Part shown: positions 1-10,721 of the stretch, one piece after another | How positions within the stretch are numbered: position 1 is the first letter of the stretch | Layout: each line of letters starts with the position of its first letter | Notes under the pieces: generated by a model | What the model saw: only the letters and a program-made list of their open reading frames with translations | Databases searched by the model: none | What the model was told of the DNA's origin: nothing | Made by a program: the position numbers and the translations under genes | Assembly: GCA_000257205.1 (NCBI GenBank) | Contig: AEZC01000025.1 | Span: 1 to 53,704 of the forward strand | Source of the DNA: Vibrio ordalii ATCC 33509 | GTDB lineage: Bacteria > Pseudomonadota > Gammaproteobacteria > Enterobacterales > Vibrionaceae | DNA length: 53,704 bases | Direction of reading: 5' to 3'

Positions 1-20
1 GCGGTGAGTGTTTTTTGTGA

Positions 21-49
21 CTTGAAATCTTCCCCAACCATCCTCATAT
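21..49 (+). promoter_or_regulatory. sigma-32 (heat-shock) promoter of hslVU
   Basis: A -35 element CTTGAAA (21-27) and a -10 element CCTCATAT (42-49) are separated by 14 bp. The first is identical to the RpoH consensus CTTGAAA, and the second differs from CCCCATNT at one position. The site lies 41 bp before the hslV start, and hslVU is a classic RpoH operon. The groESL promoter in this window uses the same 14-bp spacer. Confidence 0.8.
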
Positions 50-90
50 ATTTGCTAACTCCATCGTGAAAACAAATAAGAGGTCCTGTC

Positions 91-657
91 GTGACTACCA
101 TCGTCTCTGTACGTCGTAATAATAAAGTTGTCATCGCCGGTGACGGACAAGTATCGCTCGGTAATACCGTAATGAAAGGCAACGCGCGCAAGGTTCGCCG
201 TCTGTACAATAATCAAGTCTTGGCAGGGTTTGCCGGTGGCACAGCCGATGCATTTACCTTGTTTGAGCGCTTTGAAAGTAAGCTGCAAATGCATCAAGGT
301 CATCTTACTAAGGCCGCGGTTGAGCTGGCAAAAGATTGGCGTAGTGACCGAGCACTGCGTAAGCTAGAAGCGATTTTAGCGGTGGCTGATGAAACGGCAT
401 CGCTCATTATTACGGGAAATGGTGACGTCGTTCAACCAGAAAACGATCTGATTGCTATCGGTTCGGGCGGTAATTTTGCCCAAGCTGCAGCGACCGCATT
501 ATTAGAAAATACCGATTTAGATGCACGTGAAATCGCTGAAAAAGCACTGAAAATTGCCGGCGACATTTGCGTGTTTACCAACCATTTCCACACTATCGAA
601 GAACTAGAAATACCGGCGGAATTGCTACTGCAACAAACAGTGACCACCGAAAAATAA
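91..657 (+). CDS. hslV: ATP-dependent protease subunit HslV (ClpQ)
   Basis: HslV is the peptidase of the cytoplasmic HslUV (ClpYQ) chaperone-protease. It forms a double hexamer that degrades unfolded and regulatory proteins delivered by HslU. The product starts MTTIVSVRR; removal of Met exposes Thr2, the N-terminal nucleophile of this proteasome-beta-like family. The internal AGDGQVSLG stretch is characteristic. I read 188 residues, slightly longer than the roughly 176 of E. coli, because of a C-terminal tail. The start is GTG at 91, supported by an AAGAGG ribosome binding site at about 78-83 and by the N-terminal Thr. The gene is followed after 35 nt by hslU and preceded by a sigma-32 promoter. 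Confidence 0.97.
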   Translation: MTTIVSVRRNNKVVIAGDGQVSLGNTVMKGNARKVRRLYNNQVLAGFAGGTADAFTLFERFESKLQMHQGHLTKAAVELAKDWRSDRALRKLEAILAVADETASLIITGNGDVVQPENDLIAIGSGGNFAQAAATALLENTDLDAREIAEKALKIAGDICVFTNHFHTIEELEIPAELLLQQTVTTEK

Positions 658-692
658 AGACAGTGTTAGGGTAAAGAATTAAGGAAAATCTG

Positions 693-2024
693 ATGTCTGA
701 AATGACTCCACGTGAAATTGTTCACGAATTAAATCGCCATATTATTGGTCAAGATAAAGCCAAACGTTCGGTGGCGATTGCGCTGCGTAACCGCTGGCGT
801 CGCATGCAGCTCGAAGAGAGCTTGCGCGCCGAAGTAACGCCGAAAAACATTTTGATGATTGGTCCAACAGGGGTGGGAAAAACGGAAATTGCTCGTCGTC
901 TCGCCAAGCTTGCCAACGCACCATTCATTAAAGTGGAAGCGACCAAATTTACCGAAGTGGGTTATGTTGGTAAAGAAGTGGAAACCATCATTCGCGATTT
1001 AACCGATGTCGCGGTAAAAATGACTCACCAGCAAGCGATGGAAAAAGTGCAATTTCGCGCGCAAGAGCAAGCAGAAGAGCGCATTTTAGATGCTTTATTG
1101 CCGCCAGCTCGTGATGCTTGGGGAGAGAATGAAAAGGGCGAAGAGAGTTCTAACACTCGCCAAATCTTCCGTAAAAAGTTGCGTGAAGGAAAGCTCGACG
1201 ACAAAGAGATTGAAATCAATGTCGCTGTCCCTCAAATGGGGGTTGAAATTATGGCGCCTCCGGGCATGGAAGAAATGACCAATCAGCTGCAAGGTTTGTT
1301 TCAGAACCTTGCGGGAGATACCAAGAAAAAACGCAAACTCAAAATCAAGGATGCATTTAAAGCCTTGAGCGAGGAAGAAGCAGCAAAATTGGTCAATCAG
1401 GAAGAGCTGAAAGATCAAGCTATTTTTAATGTTGAAAATAACGGCATTGTCTTTATCGATGAGATTGACAAAATCTGTAAACGCGGCGAAAGCTCAGGCC
1501 CTGATGTGTCACGTGAAGGGGTACAACGTGATTTGCTACCTTTGATTGAGGGCAGTACCGTCTCGACTAAGCACGGCATGGTTAAAACTGATCATATCCT
1601 CTTTATTACGTCGGGTGCATTTCAAGTGGCGAAGCCCTCTGATCTGATCCCCGAGTTGCAAGGTCGTTTGCCGATTCGCGTTGAGCTTGAAGCATTATCG
1701 AGCCATGACTTTAAACGTATTTTGACTGAGCCGAAAGCCTCTTTGACTGAGCAGTATATTGCGCTGATGAAGACGGAAGAGGTGAACATTGAATTCACTG
1801 AAGATGGCATCACTCAAATTGCGGAAGCCGCGTGGAAAGTGAATGAAACCACGGAAAATATCGGCGCACGTCGCCTGCATACCGTGATGGAGCGTTTGAT
1901 GGATGAAATCTCATTTGATGCAACAGAAAAACCGGGCTCCTCAATGATTATCGATGCCGCCTACGTCAAGCAGCGCCTAGGTGAGTTAGTCGAGAATGAA
2001 GATTTGAGCCGCTTTATTCTTTAG
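693..2024 (+). CDS. hslU: ATP-dependent protease ATPase subunit HslU (ClpY)
   Basis: HslU is the AAA+ unfoldase ring that recognises, unfolds and threads substrates into HslV. The 443-residue length is the family norm. Walker A GPTGVGKT lies at residues 57-64 and Walker B within [11 protein letters not shown] at about 251-261. The region between them carries the charged, coiled I-domain (about 110-240). The C-terminus ends in LSRFIL, which resembles the HslU tail that docks into HslV. An AAGGAAA ribosome binding site precedes the ATG. It is the second gene of the hslVU heat-shock operon, which ends at a hairpin terminator just downstream. Confidence 0.98.
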   Translation: MSEMTPREIVHELNRHIIGQDKAKRSVAIALRNRWRRMQLEESLRAEVTPKNILMIGPTGVGKTEIARRLAKLANAPFIKVEATKFTEVGYVGKEVETIIRDLTDVAVKMTHQQAMEKVQFRAQEQAEERILDALLPPARDAWGENEKGEESSNTRQIFRKKLREGKLDDKEIEINVAVPQMGVEIMAPPGMEEMTNQLQGLFQNLAGDTKKKRKLKIKDAFKALSEEEAAKLVNQEELKDQAIFNVENNGIVFIDEIDKICKRGESSGPDVSREGVQRDLLPLIEGSTVSTKHGMVKTDHILFITSGAFQVAKPSDLIPELQGRLPIRVELEALSSHDFKRILTEPKASLTEQYIALMKTEEVNIEFTEDGITQIAEAAWKVNETTENIGARRLHTVMERLMDEISFDATEKPGSSMIIDAAYVKQRLGELVENEDLSRFIL

Positions 2025-2052
2025 CGGGTCGAATGGTCAGTACACTGTTTGT

Positions 2053-2080
2053 AGCCCGTCCAAAGTGACGGGCTTTTTAT
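2053..2080 (+). terminator. Rho-independent terminator of hslVU
   Basis: An 8-bp perfect stem AGCCCGTC/GACGGGCT with a 6-nt loop is followed by TTTTATT. It starts 29 nt after the hslU stop. Confidence 0.85.
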
Positions 2081-2146
2081 TGCCGTGTTATACTCGCCAA
2101 CAGAACAGTATATACTGACCCCTTTTTTGAACGGCAGTGACCTTGC

Positions 2147-3064
2147 ATGAAGAACTCGCTCCATATCTGGCTTGATGCCTCCAGGCCTAAAACGCTCCCT
2201 CTCGCGCTAGTTTCTATTTTAACGGGCAGCGCGTTAGCTTTCTCATCGGGCCATTTTTTGCTGCCAGTGGCGCTGCTTGCTCTGCTTACCGCCACTTTAT
2301 TACAAATCTTATCTAACCTTGCAAATGATTATGGTGATGCGGTCAAGGGCACGGATAATGAGGCTCGCTTAGGGCCAATCAGAGCGATTCAATCCGGTGC
2401 GGTGACGCTCAATGATATGAAGCAAGCGATACTGATTAACGTCACATTGACGGTTATCTCGGGTTTGGTGTTGATCTTTTATGCACTGGATAGCGTGCAA
2501 AGTATTCTGGCTTTTGTCGGGCTGGGCGTGCTCGCTATCGTGGCCGCGATTGCTTACACGGTCGGTAACAAACCCTACGGCTATGTCGGCTTAGGTGATT
2601 TATCCGTATTCATTTTCTTTGGTTTACTTGGGGTGTCTGGAACCTATTTCTTGCATACCGGCCATGTGGAACCGAGCCTGTTCTTACCCGCGTTAGGCTG
2701 TGGCTTATTGGCGGTCGCTGTGCTCAATGTCAACAATATGCGTGATATTGAAAATGATGCAGTTTGCGGTAAAAAAACCGTTGCCGTACGTCTTGGGCAA
2801 ACGCGTGCCAAGCAATATCACTTTATGCTATTGGCGGGTGCGGTGATCGCTTTTGCTTGGTATTTAGTGATGCAAAGCAGCCCAATGTGGATTAGTTTTC
2901 CTTTTTTATTGAGTATTGTGGTGGTGGTAAAGCATGGTAAAGCGGTGTGGGTGAGTGATCAACCTGCGCAGATAGCGCCTATGATGCCTGCCATCGTCAA
3001 ATGCTCACTGATCACCAACTTGTTATTTGTTGGAATTGTTATAGCTCAAACTCTGACGAGTTAA
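2147..3064 (+). CDS. menA: 1,4-dihydroxy-2-naphthoate polyprenyltransferase MenA
   Basis: MenA attaches the octaprenyl chain to 1,4-dihydroxy-2-naphthoate, giving demethylmenaquinone, in the inner membrane. Menaquinone carries electrons to anaerobic reductases such as the fumarate reductase in this window. The 305-residue protein is highly hydrophobic, with about eight or nine predicted membrane spans. It contains the two UbiA-family Asp-rich motifs: NDYGDAVKGTD near residue 61 and NNMRDIENDAVCGK near 197. The ATG at 2147 gives the conserved LDASRPKTLPLALV start region; I see no strong ribosome binding site. It lies between the hslVU terminator and rraA in the same direction. Confidence 0.95.
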   Translation: MKNSLHIWLDASRPKTLPLALVSILTGSALAFSSGHFLLPVALLALLTATLLQILSNLANDYGDAVKGTDNEARLGPIRAIQSGAVTLNDMKQAILINVTLTVISGLVLIFYALDSVQSILAFVGLGVLAIVAAIAYTVGNKPYGYVGLGDLSVFIFFGLLGVSGTYFLHTGHVEPSLFLPALGCGLLAVAVLNVNNMRDIENDAVCGKKTVAVRLGQTRAKQYHFMLLAGAVIAFAWYLVMQSSPMWISFPFLLSIVVVVKHGKAVWVSDQPAQIAPMMPAIVKCSLITNLLFVGIVIAQTLTS

Positions 3065-3140
3065 TCGTCGCTTGTCATTGCAATGACTTAATGAGCCTAT
3101 ATACTCGATGAAGATAATTTTCGGCAAGAGAAGAACCATT

Positions 3141-3662
3141 ATGGAATACAACACCTCTGCGTTATGTGATATTTATCTCGACCAAGTTGATGTAGTGGAG
3201 CCAATGTTTAGTAACTTTGGTGGAATCGCATCCTTTGCTGGCCAGCTTACGACGATTAAATGTTTTGAAGATAATGGCTTAATCCGCGAAGTACTAGAGC
3301 AGGATGGGCTAGGACGGGTGCTGTTAATTGATGGTGGTGGTTCACTGCGCCGCGCGTTAATTGATGCAGAATTGGCCGCTCTTGCTGAAGAAAATGAGTG
3401 GGAAGGCGTGGTCGTTTACGGTTGTGTCCGCGAAGTGGATGAACTGGAAGAGATGAGCATTGGTATCCAAGCCTTAGCGTCTATTCCTGTTGGTGCTTCT
3501 ACACAAGGTATCGGTGAGGTTGATGTTGCGGTGAATTTCGGTAGCGTTACATTCCTACCTGAAGATTATCTCTATGCTGACAACACTGGCATTATTTTGT
3601 CGCAAGAGCCTTTAAATGTGGTTATGGACTTAGATGATGACCTTGACGAGATTGAAGAGTAG
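3141..3662 (+). CDS. rraA: ribonuclease E activity regulator RraA
   Basis: RraA is a small trimeric protein that binds RNase E and inhibits endonucleolytic mRNA decay. The product begins [15 protein letters not shown], matching the family start, so I use ATG 3141 with AAGAGAAG upstream rather than an in-frame ATG 33 bp earlier. It is 173 residues; the E. coli protein is 161 and the excess is an acidic C-terminal tail. The conserved [22 protein letters not shown] and [14 protein letters not shown] blocks are present. menA ends 76 nt upstream, the order seen in E. coli. A strong terminator follows. Confidence 0.95.
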   Translation: MEYNTSALCDIYLDQVDVVEPMFSNFGGIASFAGQLTTIKCFEDNGLIREVLEQDGLGRVLLIDGGGSLRRALIDAELAALAEENEWEGVVVYGCVREVDELEEMSIGIQALASIPVGASTQGIGEVDVAVNFGSVTFLPEDYLYADNTGIILSQEPLNVVMDLDDDLDEIEE

Positions 3663-3710
3663 TTTCTCGCGCTGAAAGGCGATGCTTCTAAGTTATGATT
3701 CTTCTAAGTA

Positions 3711-3741
3711 AAAAAGCCAGCATGAATGCTGGCTTTTTTAT
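3711..3741. terminator. bidirectional terminator between rraA and the MATE gene
   Basis: Stem AGCCAGCA/TGCTGGCT with loop TGAA is flanked by an A-run on the left and a T-run on the right. It can therefore end both rraA (+) and the convergent MATE gene (-). Confidence 0.88.
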
Positions 3742-3783
3742 ATTTAGTTCACCACAACGTACTCAACCAGATAAATGGTAGTA

Positions 3784-5121
3784 CTAGAGAAACGGGTAAG
3801 TTCGTTTTAGACGCAGGGCGTAGTAATAACCCAGCACTCCACCTAAGGTATTGCCTGCGGCAATCCCGATAAACAGCCCTTCGACATCATAGAGATACGA
3901 ACCTAACCATGCAGCCGGAAGGGTGAATATAAATAGTCGCATCACGCTCCACTGAAAAGCACGAATGGGTTGATGAAGTGCGTTCAGCCCAGAGATAAGC
4001 ATCATCACAATGCCTTGAAAGCCATAGCTCAGTGGCACCACCAGCAAATAGTGCCACAATAGTTCGCGCACTGAGGGCTCTTGAGAAAATAGGGCTGATA
4101 AAGGGATGCTCAGCGGTACCATCATCGCAAAAATCATCAATTGAAATACGATAGAAAAACGCATGCTGAGGAACAGAGCGGCAAAGCTACGCTCAATGTT
4201 TTTGGCGCCGATGTTTTGTGCCATAAAGGGAGTCAGTGCTGAGGTTAGTGACATCAAGACTAAAATGAGTATCGACTCAATACGCTGTGCGGCGCCGTAA
4301 GCGGCCACGGCAGCGGTGCCATGGCTTGCCAACATCATCATCAATAGTGCGCCAGAGAGTGGGTTCATTGCATTGGAGAGTGCCGCAGGTGTACCTACTT
4401 TTAAGATTTGCTGCCAGTCATGCCATAAAGTAGGAAAATACGGCCATGCCAATAATTTTTCTCTTTTGATTAAGACATATAGCGATCCGCACAGTGCGCC
4501 TAACCAACTGAATGCACTGGCAATCGCTGCACCTTGCATCCCTAACCCGGGGAAAGGGCCATAACCAAAAATCAACAGTGGATCGAGCAGGCCGTTAATA
4601 CAACCAGCAAGCATCATAATTTTAGCTGGTGTTTTGGTGTCACCTGTGGCTCGAATTGCGCTGTTACCCGCCATGGGAATAACGAGCAAAGGAATGGTCA
4701 AATACCAAACCTGCATGTATTGCTCAATCAACGGGATTAAATCGTCAGTGGCACCAAGCAGTAGTAAGAGTGGCTTAATGGTCAGCAAACCCAGAATTGA
4801 AGCGAGAGTCACCAGCACCACAGCCAGCAACACGCCGTGACTAGAAAAACGCGCCGCATTTTTAGCGTCACCTTGACCGAGTAAGTGGCCAATACTGGTT
4901 GAGAGCCCAATGCCAATGCCCATGGTGATGCAGTTGATTGCAAAGGTGACGGGAAAAGTAAAACTGATGGCGGCAAGCGCCTTGGTTCCTAACAGCGAGA
5001 TAAAGAAAGTATCGACTAGGTTAAACATCAAGATCGCGATCAAACCAAAAATCATTGGGATCGTCATTTGTTGGAGCACATTGGGAATCGGGGCCGTTAA
5101 TAGGCCGTGTTTATCGTGCAT
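3784..5121 (-). CDS. MATE family efflux transporter (NorM-like)
   Basis: This is a multidrug and toxin extrusion antiporter predicted to export cationic compounds in exchange for Na+ or H+ across the inner membrane. The 445-residue product has about 12 hydrophobic segments in two related halves, with MATE signatures such as the early PMIFGLIAILMFNLVDTFF stretch and the GAAIASAFSW region in the N-terminal half. I place the start at ATG 5121; a GTG directly upstream (5124) is equally open and the ribosome binding site is weak. It is a single gene, convergent with rraA. Vibrios carry several MATE paralogues, so the substrate cannot be assigned from sequence. Confidence 0.9.
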   Translation of the reverse strand: MHDKHGLLTAPIPNVLQQMTIPMIFGLIAILMFNLVDTFFISLLGTKALAAISFTFPVTFAINCITMGIGIGLSTSIGHLLGQGDAKNAARFSSHGVLLAVVLVTLASILGLLTIKPLLLLLGATDDLIPLIEQYMQVWYLTIPLLVIPMAGNSAIRATGDTKTPAKIMMLAGCINGLLDPLLIFGYGPFPGLGMQGAAIASAFSWLGALCGSLYVLIKREKLLAWPYFPTLWHDWQQILKVGTPAALSNAMNPLSGALLMMMLASHGTAAVAAYGAAQRIESILILVLMSLTSALTPFMAQNIGAKNIERSFAALFLSMRFSIVFQLMIFAMMVPLSIPLSALFSQEPSVRELLWHYLLVVPLSYGFQGIVMMLISGLNALHQPIRAFQWSVMRLFIFTLPAAWLGSYLYDVEGLFIGIAAGNTLGGVLGYYYALRLKRTYPFL

Positions 5122-5218
5122 CACGGGTAACGTAGGCTAAGCAAAACGTTAGGATACTTGATTCTAGCGATCGCGACTATAGCCGTAGGATGTGAAGAGT
5201 CGCGTCAGTTAAGAAAAC

Positions 5219-5243
5219 AAAAAGGCCAGCAAATGCTGACCTT
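5219..5243 (-). terminator. terminator of tpiA
   Basis: Read on the minus strand, AAGGTCAGCA/TGCTGGCCTT forms a 10-bp stem with one G-T pair, followed by TTTTTG. It lies 26 nt after the tpiA stop. Confidence 0.8.
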
Positions 5244-5268
5244 GCTTAATGATAACTAGCGTGAATAA

Positions 5269-6042
5269 TTACGCTTTTTTCGCTTCAGCTGCTGCTTTTG
5301 CGATAGCTGCAAAGCTTTTCGCATCAAGCGCCGCACCGCCCACTAGAGCACCATCGATGTCTGGTTGTGCAAAGTAAGCTGCTGCATTTTCAGGTTTTAC
5401 AGAACCGCCGTATTGGATAACAACGTTCTTCGCGACGGCTTCTGATTTTGCAGCAATGTGCGCGCGAATGGCGGCATGAATGCGCTGTGCATCATCTGCT
5501 GTTGCTGCTTTACCTGTGCCGATCGCCCAGATTGGTTCGTAAGCGATGATCGCACCTTCTAGCGCTTCAACACCTTGAGTGTTGATCACAGCGTCAAGTT
5601 GACGTGCACACACGGCTACTGTTTCGCCAGCTTCGTTTTGCGCTTCAGATTCACCGATACAAAGTACTGGTGTTAGGCCATTTTCTTTAAGAAATGCAAA
5701 TTTTTGCGCGACAAATTCATCGGATTCGTTGTGGTATTCACGACGCTCAGAGTGACCAATGATGATGTGAGTTGCACCGAATTCTTTCAGCATTGCTGGA
5801 GACATATCGCCAGTGAATGCGCCACTGTTGTGTACGTCGCTGTTTTGGGCACCCAGAATGATCGCGCTACCCGCATCTGTTAGTGTGCGTTCTGCTAGGT
5901 CAATAAAAAGTGCTGGTGGAGCAACGGCCACATCAACACCCTTTACGCCTTCAAGCTCTGTATTCAGACCATTTAGCAGCTCAACAACCATCTCTTTGCT
6001 GCCGTTTAGTTTCCAGTTACCCATAACTACAGGATGACGCAT
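5269..6042 (-). CDS. tpiA: triose-phosphate isomerase
   Basis: TpiA interconverts dihydroxyacetone phosphate and glyceraldehyde-3-phosphate in glycolysis and gluconeogenesis. The 257-residue TIM barrel begins [14 protein letters not shown], with substrate-binding Lys11. The electrophilic His is in GHSERR (residue 97) and the catalytic base Glu in [11 protein letters not shown] (residue 169). The phosphate-binding YGGSV loop is also present. A GGAG ribosome binding site a few bases upstream supports start 6042 over an upstream in-frame ATG at 6066. It is a single gene with its own terminator. Confidence 0.98.
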   Translation of the reverse strand: MRHPVVMGNWKLNGSKEMVVELLNGLNTELEGVKGVDVAVAPPALFIDLAERTLTDAGSAIILGAQNSDVHNSGAFTGDMSPAMLKEFGATHIIIGHSERREYHNESDEFVAQKFAFLKENGLTPVLCIGESEAQNEAGETVAVCARQLDAVINTQGVEALEGAIIAYEPIWAIGTGKAATADDAQRIHAAIRAHIAAKSEAVAKNVVIQYGGSVKPENAAAYFAQPDIDGALVGGAALDAKSFAAIAKAAAEAKKA

Positions 6043-6334
6043 AGGAATATCTCCATTATCTATCAAAGTTAAAATGAATGAATGTCAAAAATAAACGTGA
6101 TTGCGAAAGAATATAACAGATAAAATCGGTCAGATCATGATTCGAGTCATGACTTTATGGGATCTTCAGCAATGCTTGACACCCCTTATCAGTGATCAGA
6201 TAGACAGAATAGCCGATAATGGCTCGGATTTTATGAGATTAATTGCTATTAGTGGCTGTTAAAAGAAAATCTAGTGATACCAATAAGGCTCACCAGTGTT
6301 GAAATTTGATCATGAATGAAGAAAAGGAATTCGT
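6043..6334. other. AT-rich intergenic region between tpiA and the isomerase gene
   Basis: This divergent intergenic region must hold the promoters of tpiA (-) and the 6335 gene (+). It contains two TCATGA hexamers 12 bp apart (6135-6140 and 6147-6152), each self-complementary. I see no convincing coding ORF, RNA gene or strong promoter match. Confidence 0.5.
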
Positions 6335-6682
6335 ATGCCCAACCTTGTTATGGAATACTCGAACTCTGTGGATGAACGTGTGAATGTTCAAGGGTTATTG
6401 GAAGATCTTCACCAAGTCGCACTTCGCTGCGGATTATTTGACGCTGACTCAGTGAAATCACGGGCGCTACGCTGCCACCATTGGTGCATTGGTGAAGAGG
6501 GCGACAGTGTTGATTTTATTCATCTCAGCTTTGATTTACTGTCAGGGCGGACACCGGAACAAAAAAGAGAGTTGTCACGTCAATTAATGGCGGTATTGCA
6601 ACAGCAAGCGAGTCAAGTCAAGAGTCTGACCGTGAATGTGCGTGATATGGATAAAGATTGCTTCCAAAAGGTTGTAAATTAA
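6335..6682 (+). CDS. 5-carboxymethyl-2-hydroxymuconate isomerase-like protein (tautomerase superfamily)
   Basis: The 115-residue product resembles the CHMI/HpaF family, which ketonises 5-carboxymethyl-2-hydroxymuconate in homoprotocatechuate degradation. It starts MPNLVMEYS; mature proteins of the tautomerase superfamily use an N-terminal proline, here Pro2, as catalytic base. A GAAAAGGAA ribosome binding site lies before ATG 6335. No other homoprotocatechuate genes are nearby, so the true substrate is doubtful and it may act on another keto-enol compound. The next gene starts 18 nt downstream and is probably co-transcribed. Confidence 0.82.
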   Translation: MPNLVMEYSNSVDERVNVQGLLEDLHQVALRCGLFDADSVKSRALRCHHWCIGEEGDSVDFIHLSFDLLSGRTPEQKRELSRQLMAVLQQQASQVKSLTVNVRDMDKDCFQKVVN

Positions 6683-6699
6683 CCATTTTAGGTAACAAA

Positions 6700-7131
6700 A
6701 TGTTGATTAAAGAACGGCTATTTTCATTTCAAGGACGCATCGGGCGTAAAGTATTTTGGATGTGGAATCTCTGTTATTACGCATCTATTATGGGCTTCGC
6801 ATTCGCTGCAAACCAAATGTTTCCCGCCTATGCGCACCTGATCTTGCCGCTGTTTTTGCTAGTGGTGTTATTGCCTGATTTGGCCATCACGGTAAAACGT
6901 TGGCATGACAGAGATAAATCTGCGTGGTGGTTATTGCTTAATGTCCCCTTGGTGATAGGCCGTATGAGTATACCTTTTGCCAGTGCCGAGATCGCCACTC
7001 AAGCCAGTATAGTAGAGTCATTAGTCTCATTGGTCGCACTAGTTTGTGGCTCATGGATTTTGATCGAATGTGGCTTTATGAAAGGAACGCAAGGCCGCAA
7101 TCGCTACGGGCCTGAACTTGAGCAAACTTAA
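6700..7131 (+). CDS. DUF805 family inner-membrane protein
   Basis: The 143-residue protein of unknown function begins MLIKERLFSFQGRIGRKVFW. The F-x-GRIGRK motif followed by WMWN is typical of the DUF805 (YhaH) family. About four hydrophobic segments follow, with the conserved VKRWHDRDKSAWW loop between spans. ATG 6700 is chosen because the family begins there; an upstream in-frame ATG at 6658 overlaps the isomerase gene. No catalytic residues are recognisable. It ends at a strong terminator. Confidence 0.82.
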   Translation: MLIKERLFSFQGRIGRKVFWMWNLCYYASIMGFAFAANQMFPAYAHLILPLFLLVVLLPDLAITVKRWHDRDKSAWWLLLNVPLVIGRMSIPFASAEIATQASIVESLVSLVALVCGSWILIECGFMKGTQGRNRYGPELEQT

Positions 7132-7151
7132 TAGAAAAAAATTGATAAAAA

Positions 7152-7183
7152 AACAACAGGAGGCATTGGCCTCCTGTTGTTTT
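7152..7183. terminator. bidirectional terminator between DUF805 and DUF3135 genes
   Basis: A 13-bp perfect stem AACAACAGGAGGC/GCCTCCTGTTGTT with loop ATTG is flanked by A-runs on the left and TTT on the right. It serves the convergent genes on both strands. Confidence 0.88.
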
Positions 7184-7204
7184 AAAAAGCTTTAAATAGC
7201 GAGG

Positions 7205-7543
7205 TTAACGCCAATCGTTGTGACGTGGCACAAATGGAATGATGGTTGCGCTTGGTTGAGTGCGCGCCGATTTGCCATCTAAGGCATTTCTAAATTTCAT
7301 CATTTGCTCAGCGAGCTCACGCATTAATATCACATTGGTGTGAACGGGGTTTTTACATTTGCTTACTACTAGATCAATGTGACTTTGCTGAGCCCATAAT
7401 CTGTCTTGCATATTGTTGGAAGAGGAGAGGATCATCTCTTCACAGATATCTTTTTTCAGTTGCGTAAAGGCATCTGGATTATGCTTGGCAAGTTCAACCA
7501 ACTCATCAAAAGAAGGTAAGGCCTGTTTTTGAGGGGGCTCCAT
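7205..7543 (-). CDS. DUF3135 domain-containing protein
   Basis: This is a 112-residue soluble, mostly helical protein. The LPSFDELVELAKHNPDAF start and a central HIDLVVSKCKNP segment match the DUF3135 family, which is uncharacterised and found mainly in Vibrio and related genera. An AAGGAGAGAG ribosome binding site precedes ATG 7543. It is a single gene between a shared terminator and the SufR-like regulator, with no membrane segment or signal peptide. I cannot assign a function. Confidence 0.78.
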   Translation of the reverse strand: MEPPQKQALPSFDELVELAKHNPDAFTQLKKDICEEMILSSSNNMQDRLWAQQSHIDLVVSKCKNPVHTNVILMRELAEQMMKFRNALDGKSARTQPSATIIPFVPRHNDWR

Positions 7544-7654
7544 ATCTCTCTCCTTTACACCATTTTTCTGTTGATTATTTTATCAACACAATAAGAGCAT
7601 AACCGATCAATAGAGGTTGAAGAGGTTGAGTTGGAACGAAATCGCCATTTCTTA

Positions 7655-8284
7655 TTATTGAGATAATATTAGCGGGGTGATTTGATAGCGACAACGGCGC
7701 TCACCTACAATGATGTGTTCGCTTCGTTCAACCACGTATTGTTCACCGATCAACGTTTGGAAAATATTAAGTTCAGATTGGCACAAGTTGGGGCAACGCG
7801 TTGCCGCCTTACAGATAGGGCAATGGTTCTCAATTAAAGTGTAGCCGTTCGCTGATGGAATGAGCTCTGCCATATAGCCTTCTTGCTCACGAAGCGTCAC
7901 TAGCTTGGCTAGTTTTTCTTCTAAACTGTGGCAATCAATTAATGCGTGTTGATACTGTGCTAGTGTGTGAGCTTCACGCTCTGCCGCCACTTTGGCTAGC
8001 CCTTCTTTACCAAAAAGGTGCTCAACGGCATCAATCACTTGGATGATCAATTCGCCATGCCGATCAGCAAATTGGTCGTGGCCCTGCTGCGTCAAAGACC
8101 AATGCCGAGTAGGGCGTCCGACTTTAACTTTGACATCATGAAAGGCCACAATGCCATCATCTTCCAAACTTTGTAGGTGCTGGCGCGCTCCCATGGTGGT
8201 GATTCCTAGGCCGTCTGCCAGTTGTTTGGCGGTTACCGCTCCGTCACGTTTAATGGTTTGAAGTATTCGGTCAATGGTTTTCAT
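7655..8284 (-). CDS. SufR-like winged-helix transcriptional regulator (COG2345 family)
   Basis: The 209-residue product has an N-terminal winged HTH (about 1-70), where TAKQLADGLGITTMGARQHL supplies the recognition helix. A C-terminal ligand domain follows with four Cys in about 20 residues (HCPICKAATRCPNLCQSEL) and one in GERRCRYQI. The same Cys pattern binds an Fe-S cluster in cyanobacterial SufR, which represses suf genes; that this protein binds a cluster is inference. An AGAGGA ribosome binding site lies before ATG 8284. It is transcribed away from groESL with no suf or isc genes in the window, so its targets are elsewhere or are its own promoter. Confidence 0.8.
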   Translation of the reverse strand: MKTIDRILQTIKRDGAVTAKQLADGLGITTMGARQHLQSLEDDGIVAFHDVKVKVGRPTRHWSLTQQGHDQFADRHGELIIQVIDAVEHLFGKEGLAKVAAEREAHTLAQYQHALIDCHSLEEKLAKLVTLREQEGYMAELIPSANGYTLIENHCPICKAATRCPNLCQSELNIFQTLIGEQYVVERSEHIIVGERRCRYQITPLILSQ

Positions 8285-8438
8285 CGCATTCCTCTGTTTG
8301 CCTTATCTATTATGAAGAAGCAGCTTAATAAAGCAAATTATTGACTATACAGGATAGAAGAAGAGCGACTTTAGCCAACGCCGAGCGAAGATTCGCTATC
8401 AATTCGTTAAATGGATCACAAAATTTTCGCTTTCCCCC

Positions 8439-8467
8439 CTTGGGATCCCCTGCTTGCTCCCCCACAT
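8439..8467 (+). promoter_or_regulatory. sigma-32 promoter of groESL
   Basis: A -35-like CTTGGGA (8439-8445, 5 of 7 to CTTGAAA) and a -10-like CCCCACAT (8460-8467, one mismatch to CCCCATNT) are separated by 14 bp. The site lies 69 bp before the groES start. The spacing equals that of the hslVU promoter in this window. Confidence 0.72.
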
Positions 8468-8536
8468 ATCACTCACAAGCTGAGTAATCAGCCTTTTCAT
8501 AAACCTAACGGAAAATCTAATCAGGAGAGACGACCG

Positions 8537-8827
8537 ATGAACATTCGTCCATTACACGACCGAGTTATCGTTGAACGCCAGGAAGTTGAATCTAAATCTG
8601 CTGGTGGCATTGTTCTAACAGGTTCCGCTGCAGAGAAATCAACTCGCGGCGTCATCTTAGCAGTAGGTAAAGGCCGAATCCTTGAAAATGGTTCGGTACA
8701 ACCGCTGGATGTCAAAGTGGGTGATACGGTTATTTTTGCAGAAAGCTACGGTACTAAAACGGAAAAAATCGACGGTAAAGAAGTGCTCATTATGTCTGAA
8801 AACGACATCATGGCGATTGTCGAGTAA
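8537..8827 (+). CDS. groS: co-chaperonin GroES
   Basis: GroES is the heptameric lid that closes the GroEL folding chamber. The 96-residue product begins [12 protein letters not shown]. It contains the mobile loop ([15 protein letters not shown], about 20-34) that binds GroEL, and ends with DIMAIVE. The start at 8537 is set by AGGAGAG (8523-8529); an in-frame extension to 8411 has no homology and crosses the promoter. It is the first gene of the heat-shock operon groES-groEL, with a 69-nt gap. Confidence 0.98.
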   Translation: MNIRPLHDRVIVERQEVESKSAGGIVLTGSAAEKSTRGVILAVGKGRILENGSVQPLDVKVGDTVIFAESYGTKTEKIDGKEVLIMSENDIMAIVE

Positions 8828-8881
8828 GCATTGAGTAATTTTTGCTCTGATTCAAAAACGATTGATTAAAACAGAATTTAG

Positions 8882-10531
<1,650 letters not shown>

Positions 10532-10550
10532 TTATCACCTCTGAATAAGA

Positions 10551-10577
10551 AACCGGAGCTTGTCTCCGGTTTTTTTT
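10551..10577 (+). terminator. Rho-independent terminator of groESL
   Basis: An 8-bp perfect stem AACCGGAG/CTCCGGTT with loop CTTGT is followed by a run of T (10571-10577). Confidence 0.92.
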
Positions 10578-10721
10578 CGCATAATTAGCTCAATTCTGAC
10601 GCTTGAGCTATCTGATTCTTCTATACTTTCTGCTTTCACAGAGCACAATTTAGTAATAATGTGAGTGAAATGGCGTAAACACACCAAATATTAACCGTTT
10701 CATTGGTCAATGGAGATCTTT

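Noticed and set aside
1..69. Open frame at the left edge that could be the end of an upstream gene
   Set aside because: It is only 22 codons, ends in TGA at 67-69, overlaps the clear sigma-32 promoter and shows no recognisable C-terminus.
6135..6152. Duplicated TCATGA as a regulator site
   Set aside because: The motif is short, self-complementary and expected by chance; I have no family whose consensus it fits.
8411..8536. In-frame N-terminal extension of groES
   Set aside because: It crosses the sigma-32 promoter and has no family similarity; AGGAGAG fixes the start at 8537.
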